In this document: in pieces, positions 7,156 through 12,051 of the stretch | How the letters are laid out: the number at the start of each line of letters is the position of its first letter | How positions within the stretch are numbered: the stretch's first letter is position 1 | Assembly (NCBI GenBank): GCA_934351445.1 | Contig: CAKRIZ010000050.1 | Span: 1-12,051 of the forward strand | Source of the DNA: an uncultured Eubacterium sp. | GTDB taxonomy: Bacteria; Bacillota; Clostridia; Lachnospirales; Lachnospiraceae | DNA length: 12,051 nt | Direction of reading: 5' to 3' | Made by a program: the position numbers and the translations under genes | Notes under the pieces: model-generated | The model's database searches: none | Seen by the model: the letters and a program-made list of their open reading frames with translations, nothing else | What the model was told of the DNA's origin: nothing

Positions 7156-8906
7156 CAGTGCTCACCTGCCTTCTCGTCAAAATCTCCGCTGCCCTTGGTC
7201 TGCGACTCGTATATATCGCGGTAAATCTCATTCGTTTCTAATAACCGCTCATGTGTATCGAATCCCTGGATCTGACCATCCTCCATCACGATAATACGGT
7301 CTGCCCCCTGCACGGATGAGATACGCTGCGCGATTATGAGCTTTGTCGTGCCCGGGATCTCTTGTGTGAATGCCTGCCGGATCTTCGCATCCGTCGCCGT
7401 ATCTACCGCACTCGTACTATCATCTAAGATCAGGATCTTCGGCTGTTTGAGCAGCGCACGTGCGATACACAGACGCTGCTTCTGTCCGCCAGAGAGATTG
7501 CTGCCGCCTTGCTCAAGATATGTCTCGTATTTCTGCGGCATCCGCTCGATAAACTCATCGGCACACGCGAGACGACAGGCACGCTTACATGCTTCCTCGC
7601 CCGCATTTTCATCACCCCAGCGCAGGTTTTCTAAGATCGTACCCGAAAACAGCACATTTTTCTGTAAAACGACTGCCACCTCATTGCGCAGCGTATCGAG
7701 ATCGTAGCTGCGGACATCTTTTCCACCGACGTAGACCGTACCGTCCGTCACATCGTACAGGCGGCTGATTAAGTTCACAAGACTCGATTTGGAGCTGCCG
7801 GTGCCTCCGATGATACCGATCGTCTCTCCAGCACGGATCGTCAGATCAACATCTCTTAAAATCGGATGCTCTTTATCCCCGTGGTAATCAAAGCTGACAT
7901 GGTCAAACCGGATGCTGCCGTCCGGCACTTCCATATCTGGATCGGTAGGATTTGTAAGCGTACTTTTTTCCCCGATGACCTCTGCCACACGCCGTCCGCT
8001 CGCCGCAGACATCGTGATCATGACAAATACCATCGACAGCATCATCAGATTCATCAATATATTCATGCTGTACGTCAGCATACTCATCAGATCTCCGGTC
8101 GTGAGCCCATCCAGTACAACCAGCCGCGCCCCGATCCACGAGATCAGCAAGATGCAGGAATACACGGTAAACTGCATAATCGGCGCATTTAATGAAATGA
8201 GCTTTTCTGCCTTTACGAACATGCTGTACACATTTTTACTCGCCTTTGTAAAACGTTCCTTTTCATAATCTTCCCTGACATATGCCTTGACCACACGGAT
8301 ACCGGACACATTCTCCTGCACGCTGGCATTCAGTTCATCGTATTTTTCAAATACCTGTGAAAAATAGCGGTGCGTCCGCATCAGTAACAGAATCAGGATC
8401 GTGCCGAGAATCACTACCGCAATCAGGTAAATGTTTGCCAGCTTCGGGCAGATCACATAGCTCATGACCATCGCACAGATCATGCTCAGCGGCGCACGTG
8501 TACACATGCGCAGGATCATCTGATATGCATTCTGCAGATTTGTGACATCGGTTGTCAGACGCGTGACGAGTCCCGCTGTCGAGAAACGGTCAATATTTGC
8601 GAAGGAAAAGGTCTGGATATTGCGAAACATCGCCTCACGCAGATTTTTCGCAAATCCTGCGGATGCCTTAGCGCCGAAATGACCGCCGCCGAGTCCGCCG
8701 AGCAGACCGATCAATGCGATCAGAAACATCGCGCCTCCTACCATATAAATATGGTGCAGATCTCCTTTATCCACACCATCATCAATGATCGATGCCATCA
8801 GAAACGGTATGATCGTCTCCATCAGCACCTCGATCGTCATACAGATCGGTGTTGCGACCGATGCACCGCGATACTCCTTGATCTGTGCCATCAATGTCTT
8901 TAACAT
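7155..8906 (-). CDS. ABC exporter half-transporter, partner with a degenerate ATPase site
   Basis: This 583-residue protein has six membrane segments (about 15-300) and an ATPase domain (about 330-570). Walker A is GGTGSSKS (367-374) and the signature is a normal LSGGQ (471-475). Walker B reads ILILDD, with D496 in place of the catalytic Glu, and Q527 replaces the switch His (IIAQRIS). These changes are the mark of the non-hydrolysing site in heterodimeric exporters such as BmrCD, TmrAB and TM287/288. Combined with the partner's LSQGQ, this makes one degenerate and one active site. The start is supported by AGGAGG (8919-8914) eight bases or fewer before the ATG. It is translationally coupled to the partner gene at 7155. 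Confidence 0.93.
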   Translation of the reverse strand: MLKTLMAQIKEYRGASVATPICMTIEVLMETIIPFLMASIIDDGVDKGDLHHIYMVGGAMFLIALIGLLGGLGGGHFGAKASAGFAKNLREAMFRNIQTFSFANIDRFSTAGLVTRLTTDVTNLQNAYQMILRMCTRAPLSMICAMVMSYVICPKLANIYLIAVVILGTILILLLMRTHRYFSQVFEKYDELNASVQENVSGIRVVKAYVREDYEKERFTKASKNVYSMFVKAEKLISLNAPIMQFTVYSCILLISWIGARLVVLDGLTTGDLMSMLTYSMNILMNLMMLSMVFVMITMSAASGRRVAEVIGEKSTLTNPTDPDMEVPDGSIRFDHVSFDYHGDKEHPILRDVDLTIRAGETIGIIGGTGSSKSSLVNLISRLYDVTDGTVYVGGKDVRSYDLDTLRNEVAVVLQKNVLFSGTILENLRWGDENAGEEACKRACRLACADEFIERMPQKYETYLEQGGSNLSGGQKQRLCIARALLKQPKILILDDSTSAVDTATDAKIRQAFTQEIPGTTKLIIAQRISSVQGADRIIVMEDGQIQGFDTHERLLETNEIYRDIYESQTKGSGDFDEKAGEH

Positions 8907-9006
8907 GTATGTACCTCCTATTATTTATGACATAACCACTCCGGCTGGTGCGGCGGCTTTTCATCTTCGCTGATATTTGTGGTTCTCTGATCGAGTACGC
9001 GCGAAA

Positions 9007-9843
9007 TCACCGCATCAGTGCGAGCGCCTCCATATCATAGATCATGTTCTGTCTGAGATCATAGCCCCACGCAAGATGTGCCGTATCTGTCACATGCAGT
9101 TCTGACGGATCTGTACGCTGTTTCAAATCCGTGAGCGCCTGCCATGCACCCTCCACACTACCTGCTACTCCGGCGCGTGATGCCTCAGCGGATACAAGCA
9201 GTCCCTTGTCTGCCGCCTTACACAGCTGTTCGTTGACCTGCGCTGCGATCCGGCTGTTCTCCTGCGATATCATCTGAAAGACCTGATCCTCCCTCTGTCC
9301 GAGCACCTGCATATATGCCTCCCAGATCCACGGCAGCATGTGGTTGATCTGACTATGTACACCACTGACCGCCACGGCATCAGCCCGTGGCAGCGTGAGT
9401 TTGTCTCTGCGCCCTGCCGCGCGTGCATACATGGACTGTGCCAACGTGAGTGCTGTCTGCGCCAGTTGTGTGATGTCCGTCAGCTTTCCGCGCCGGTTGA
9501 CCTCATTTTGGATCACAGTGCAAAACTCACGGTATTCCTCCGGTGTGATCCCCAACAGATCACCCACAACACAAGTGATGCGGGTTCTGTCTGTTTCTGA
9601 CACCCGCCGCAGCGCCTCCTGCATCGACTTCACATCCACATCATAGAGCGTGATATGATCAAAAAATGTCAAAAGATGTTTCAGGTCATAGTCATTGCAG
9701 GCGCCTGCACCCACAATGAGCAGCGAACTACCCGGTTCACAGTGGCGTAGGATCCATGTGCTCCATGCACTGCGATACGCCGCCCAATCCTCCCATGCGC
9801 GCGGCATCACATGCCGTTTCTCCAACGTATCATATACTGTCAT
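9007..9843 (-). CDS. Unrecognised protein with a SAM-methyltransferase-like N-terminal fold
   Basis: This 278-residue soluble protein does not match a named enzyme I know. The N-terminal half looks like a Rossmann-type class I methyltransferase core. A glycine-rich loop LLIVGAGACND (41-51) is followed by an acidic strand end LYDVD (66-70) and VVGD (92-95). After a helical insert, ADAVAVSGVHSQI (154-166) may be a later strand. No catalytic motif identifies the substrate, and binding of another nucleotide is possible. The start has GGAG seven bases upstream. It is the first gene before the ABC exporter pair. The short end and the 100-base gap that follows may reflect a frameshift: another frame is open to 8921, just before the next ribosome site. 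Confidence 0.75.
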   Translation of the reverse strand: MTVYDTLEKRHVMPRAWEDWAAYRSAWSTWILRHCEPGSSLLIVGAGACNDYDLKHLLTFFDHITLYDVDVKSMQEALRRVSETDRTRITCVVGDLLGITPEEYREFCTVIQNEVNRRGKLTDITQLAQTALTLAQSMYARAAGRRDKLTLPRADAVAVSGVHSQINHMLPWIWEAYMQVLGQREDQVFQMISQENSRIAAQVNEQLCKAADKGLLVSAEASRAGVAGSVEGAWQALTDLKQRTDPSELHVTDTAHLAWGYDLRQNMIYDMEALALMR

Positions 9844-9912
9844 TGTCTCACTCCTATTTCATTTTAGATTCCTCATTTATACGATAAAAATCCATATTTT
9901 TTCCTAGATAGT

Positions 9913-9948
9913 ACAACAAAACAGGGAGATAAGTATCTTATCTCCCTG
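9913..9948 (-). terminator. Strong intrinsic terminator upstream of the methyltransferase-like gene
   Basis: CAGGGAGATAAG (9922-9933 on the + strand) and CTTATCTCCCTG (9937-9948) form a perfect 12-bp stem with a three-base loop. On the - strand it is followed by TTTTGTTGT (9921-9913). The + strand side has no T-run, so it acts on leftward transcription. It lies about 60 bases after a good promoter and 70 bases before the next start codon, so it ends either a short RNA or an attenuated leader. Confidence 0.85.
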
Positions 9949-10006
9949 CAATTAACGATTCGCATTTTAAGTAGCAACGCACTTAAATCAAGCAATCTTT
10001 CTTGCT
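9917..10006 (-). ncRNA. Candidate small RNA or attenuated leader, about 90 bases
   Basis: The predicted transcript starts near 10006 and ends at the terminator. It contains AGCAA/TTGCT (10006-10002 with 9995-9991), then a perfect 7-bp stem TTTAAGT/ACTTAAA (9987-9981 with 9972-9966) with an 8-base loop. Next comes TGCGAAT pairing with AATTGCA (9964-9958 with 9953-9947), with one mismatch and one G-U; this stem overlaps the terminator stem by two bases, so the two could compete. I recognise no known riboswitch family. It contains no good reading frame. Whether it is a free RNA or regulates the downstream operon by read-through cannot be decided from sequence. Confidence 0.4.
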
Positions 10007-10011
10007 CATTT

Positions 10012-10040
10012 ATTATATGCAATTATCATGAAAAATACAA
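10012..10040 (-). promoter_or_regulatory. Probable sigma-A promoter of the short RNA / transport operon
   Basis: A perfect -10 TATAAT (10017-10012) follows TTGTAT (10040-10035) at exactly 17 bases on the - strand. The -35 matches the consensus at only three positions, but the surrounding DNA is AT-rich. It drives toward the hairpins at 10006-9917 and the methyltransferase-like gene. I found no better promoter between the terminator and the ATG at 9843. Confidence 0.5.
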
Positions 10041-10122
10041 TAAAAAATTCTCAATTTTTATTTAGCTCGCTGTTCAGTACATGCCTCATATTGTCTATAA
10101 AATGCTTTCATATGTATAACCT

Positions 10123-10278
10123 CTAATCAAATTTAGCAATTTTAAATTTGCCAATCATCTCACGCAAATTATCAGCTTCACCACTTATCTCCTGACTCGC
10201 AGCTGCACTCTCTTCTGAAGTTGCTGAATTCGACTGTACCACATCATTAATCTGTTCAATTTCTGCATTGATCTGCAT
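10123..10278 (-). pseudogene. C-terminal remnant of a methyl-accepting chemotaxis protein
   Basis: Fifty-one codons from the ATG at 10278 encode the final part of an MCP signalling domain. The segment MQINAEIEQINDVVQ is followed by SNSATSEESAAASQEI and a tail ending MIGKFKIAKFD. The pattern I-x-Q-I-N-x-x-I-x-Q-I-x-x-V-V, N-S-A-T-S-E-E-S-A-A-A and a terminal G-K-F is typical of the last 50 residues of chemoreceptors. The ligand-binding, membrane, HAMP and hairpin-tip parts are all absent. An in-frame TAA at 10299-10297 blocks extension upstream. AAGGAGG (10290-10284) lies five bases before the ATG, so the remnant could still be translated, but it lacks the region that contacts CheA/CheW. Confidence 0.75.
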
Positions 10279-10287
10279 AATTTCCTC

Positions 10288-10323
10288 CTTTGAATCTTAT
10301 TATCTAAAGAATAATGTTCAAAG
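10288..10323 (-). repeat. Long imperfect hairpin at the broken end of the MCP remnant
   Basis: CTTTGAA (10288-10294, + strand) pairs with TTCAAAG (10317-10323), and TTATT (10297-10301) pairs with AATAA (10310-10314). They enclose an 8-base loop and are separated by a 2x2 internal loop. It lies just where similarity to chemotaxis proteins stops, and on the - strand its last bases run into the AAGGAGG ribosome site. It could be a conserved 5' leader hairpin, an element end or a recombination scar. Confidence 0.5.
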
Positions 10324-10467
10324 TAAAGCAATCTTCACATTACATTGCATATATAGTTACGCAAAGATTCTTTGACAGGTGCTTTTTAACAAGTACAACT
10401 GCTCTGCCTTATTAACAAAAATGCAGGAGCCGAAACGGGCAATGTCAGCTCTCCAATTTCATTTATC

Positions 10468-11646
10468 CTATTTATTATTTTTTTGCCTTGCAAAAATAAA
10501 AAGCATGATTAATAAAGTAACCGGGAACAAAAGTCCAACTCCCATACCTACACGAATATTGTCTCCTGCACTTTGTGTAACACGTCCAACAATCCCCGGA
10601 CCGATGCTTCCACCCAGATCCCCCGCCATAGCAAGCAACGCAAACATAGCCGTTCCGCCTGACGGAAATTTTTCTGATGAAATACTGATTGTGCCGGGCC
10701 ACATAATCCCAACAGAAAAGCCACAGACGATACATCCAATCAAACCTGATATCGGATTCGACGATACAGAAGCAAGCAGGTAGCATATCACACATAAAAT
10801 TCCAGATCCGATCATAAATTTCATCAGATCCATTTTATCACCATATTTTCCGAAAATCACACGACTGATCCCCATTGTAACAGCAAACATGCAGGGACCG
10901 GCCAGGTCACCAACTGTCTTTGACAGCCCCAGAGCAGCCTCCGCATAAGCAGATGCCCATTGTGCCATAGCCAGTTCTGATGCACCGGAGCAAATCATTA
11001 AACATATGGAAAGCCAGAAAAGAGGTTTTCGAAACAGTTCTTTTATTCCCATTCCTTCCCCCTCATCTACCAAATACTCGATCGGACAGGTTGCAAAATT
11101 ATAGATATTTATGGCCGGAACAAGTGCCCATAAGACAGTCAGCCATTTCCAGCTGTCCATACCAAACACCGCAAAAAACAGTGTGGAGATCACAATCGTT
11201 CCAACTGCTCCCCAACAATAAAAAGAGTGAAGCAGACTCATCGTTGCCTCTTTGTTATCAAACGGACACGCCTCCACGATCGGGCTGCAAAGTACTTCAA
11301 TCAGACCACTTCCGACTGCATATACAATCACACTCAGAATAATTCCAACAAACGGTTCCGGCAAAAGATCCGGCAAAAAAGCCAGACCAACCAATCCTGC
11401 TGCGGAACATACCTCAGACGTGACAATACAGATACGATACCCTATTTTGTCCACAAACTTTGCACAAAACAGGTCTACCAACAACTGTGTAAAGAAAAAG
11501 CAGGTAGAAATCAATGCGATTTTTCCAAGTGTAATCTGATAATCATTATGAAATTTTAAAAATAGCAACGGGGCAAAATTAGCTGCAATTGCCTGTGTAA
11601 TAAATCCCATATAACAGGCTCTTTTTGTTTTACGATAATTCGGCAT
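10468..11646 (-). CDS. MFS permease, 12 membrane segments
   Basis: The 392-residue product has the repeated hydrophobic pattern of a 12-segment major facilitator protein, with a short central loop near residue 190-210 (CPIEYLVDEGEG). The loop after segment two, DLFCAKFVDKIGYR, resembles MFS motif A (D...G.R). FGKYGDKMD in the second half is its repeat. The late segment SGGTAMFALLAMAGDLGGSIGP is typical of sugar-porter-like MFS proteins of Clostridia, but the substrate is not readable. The ATG at 11646 has GGAG at eight bases. An ATG at 11652 shares a base with the upstream stop and would sit too close to the ribosome site, though stop-start reinitiation there is possible. It follows the 72-residue gene directly. 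Confidence 0.88.
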   Translation of the reverse strand: MPNYRKTKRACYMGFITQAIAANFAPLLFLKFHNDYQITLGKIALISTCFFFTQLLVDLFCAKFVDKIGYRICIVTSEVCSAAGLVGLAFLPDLLPEPFVGIILSVIVYAVGSGLIEVLCSPIVEACPFDNKEATMSLLHSFYCWGAVGTIVISTLFFAVFGMDSWKWLTVLWALVPAINIYNFATCPIEYLVDEGEGMGIKELFRKPLFWLSICLMICSGASELAMAQWASAYAEAALGLSKTVGDLAGPCMFAVTMGISRVIFGKYGDKMDLMKFMIGSGILCVICYLLASVSSNPISGLIGCIVCGFSVGIMWPGTISISSEKFPSGGTAMFALLAMAGDLGGSIGPGIVGRVTQSAGDNIRVGMGVGLLFPVTLLIMLFIFARQKNNK

Positions 11647-11651
11647 GGTCA

Positions 11652-11870
11652 TCACTCCTTTTGTTCTCTACAACATATTTTAATTACATTTCCATCCTCA
11701 CACAGAAAGCATCCTTCATAATTCCCCGATATATAACGAGGCTCATAATTAACGGTAAATCCCGCTTCTATAAGATTGATCATTAATTTATTTACCTTAC
11801 TCTTATTCTCAACATACAGAGAAAGGCTCTTTCCTGATATGCAATTTTCTATTTTCACCATTATTTTCAT
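11652..11870 (-). CDS. Hypothetical 72-residue protein upstream of the MFS gene
   Basis: I do not recognise this protein. It is soluble and mixed in charge, with four cysteines (residue 10, two spaced in the GCFLCEDG segment, and a CC pair near the end makes five in all), and it has no membrane segment or signal peptide. A short alpha/beta fold is likely. Its stop codon overlaps the MFS start region as TGATG, and AAAGGAG for the MFS gene lies inside its last codons, which supports real translation. Its own start is weak: neither ATG at 11870 nor at 11861 has a good ribosome site, and a TAA lies three codons upstream. It may be a small gene or the surviving end of a longer one. Confidence 0.5.
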   Translation of the reverse strand: MKIMVKIENCISGKSLSLYVENKSKVNKLMINLIEAGFTVNYEPRYISGNYEGCFLCEDGNVIKICCREQKE

Positions 11871-11916
11871 AAGATATTAAGAATCACCAATCCTTATTTT
11901 CTAGCTCTGATATTTT

Positions 11917-12039
11917 TTACTGTCCTTCTCTCAATAGACAAATTTTCATATACACGTTTTCCCCCCCTGCAGACGCGAATATTTCAATTTTATCCCCCTC
12001 CATCATTATTTCACTTTCATTTAACCATTTAAATATCAT
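11917..12039 (-). pseudogene. Fragment resembling the N-terminus of a DUF1349 protein
   Basis: The 40 codons start at an ATG with AGGTGA (12051-12046) six bases upstream. The first two dozen residues, MIFKWLNESEI then EGDKIEIFASA, resemble the opening of DUF1349 proteins (beta-sandwich proteins of roughly 190 residues, related to concanavalin-like folds). The typical continuation (a TDFF-like stretch) is missing, and the frame ends after an unrelated-looking tail. The loss of similarity coincides with a run of seven G on the coding strand (C at 11961-11967). I cannot exclude a genuine 40-residue peptide, and the DUF1349 assignment is from memory of the family pattern only. Confidence 0.45.
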
Positions 12040-12051
12040 GTTCTTTCACCT

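Noticed and set aside
9854..9895. 13-codon frame (- strand) ending in TAG within the ribosome site of the methyltransferase-like gene
   Set aside because: A leader peptide is conceivable, but the upstream ribosome site is weak and the peptide shows no runs of a regulatory amino acid.
10058..10111. 17-codon frame (- strand) just after the MCP remnant, with AGAGG upstream
   Set aside because: It is too short to judge and matches no family I recognise; it may be a real small peptide, but sequence alone does not support it.
10424..10454. Possible terminator after the MFS gene (GGAG/CTCC with a nearby T-run)
   Set aside because: The stem is short with bulges and the T-run begins several bases after it, too weak to call.
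10379..10783. 134-codon + strand frame opposite the MFS gene end
   Set aside because: It is the antisense shadow of the permease, proline-rich in the overlap, with no ribosome site, although TTGACA lies just upstream at 10373.

Overview
The window looks like chromosomal DNA of a low-to-mid GC Firmicute, most likely a gut Lachnospiraceae relative of Roseburia or Agathobacter. This is inferred from strong AGGAGG-type ribosome sites, the YitT/DUF2179 and COG2426 membrane proteins, a heterodimeric Firmicutes-type ABC exporter, and a methyl-accepting chemotaxis protein (MCP) tail. No marker gene fixes the genus.

Layout. One gene, a YitT-family membrane protein (208-1086), is on the + strand, after about 200 noncoding bases rich in small hairpins. 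Everything else is on the - strand and is read from high to low coordinates. The amino acid block is ilvE (5086-4061, with its own TTGACA-17-TAAACT promoter), then a class I aminotransferase (3809-2619), hisC (2610-1555) and a COG2426 membrane protein (1561-1091). The last three are tightly packed. A 251-base gap between ilvE and the class I aminotransferase holds a second good promoter, an inverted repeat between its -35 and -10, and a terminator-like hairpin at the expected transcript start.

The transport block (9843-5239) has an unrecognised protein with a SAM-methyltransferase-like N-terminus, followed by two ABC half-transporters joined by a one-base stop/start overlap. The two halves have complementary defects: one nucleotide-binding domain lacks the catalytic Glu and the switch His, and the other has both but carries an altered signature motif. 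They should act as one asymmetric heterodimeric exporter. Upstream lie a good promoter, about 90 bases that can fold into hairpins, and a 12-bp perfect terminator. This arrangement fits either a small RNA or an attenuated leader for the transport operon.

The right end (about 9850-12051) is AT-richer and looks worn. It contains a 51-codon remnant of an MCP C-terminus with an intact ribosome site, an MFS permease coupled to a 72-residue unknown protein, and a 40-codon fragment resembling the start of a DUF1349 protein, broken near a run of seven G.

No complete new system, CRISPR array, tRNA, rRNA or intact insertion sequence is visible. The points most worth checking are the promoter/operator/hairpin before the class I aminotransferase, the candidate short RNA at 9913-10040, the MCP remnant with its junction hairpin, and a probable frameshift at the end of the methyltransferase-like gene.
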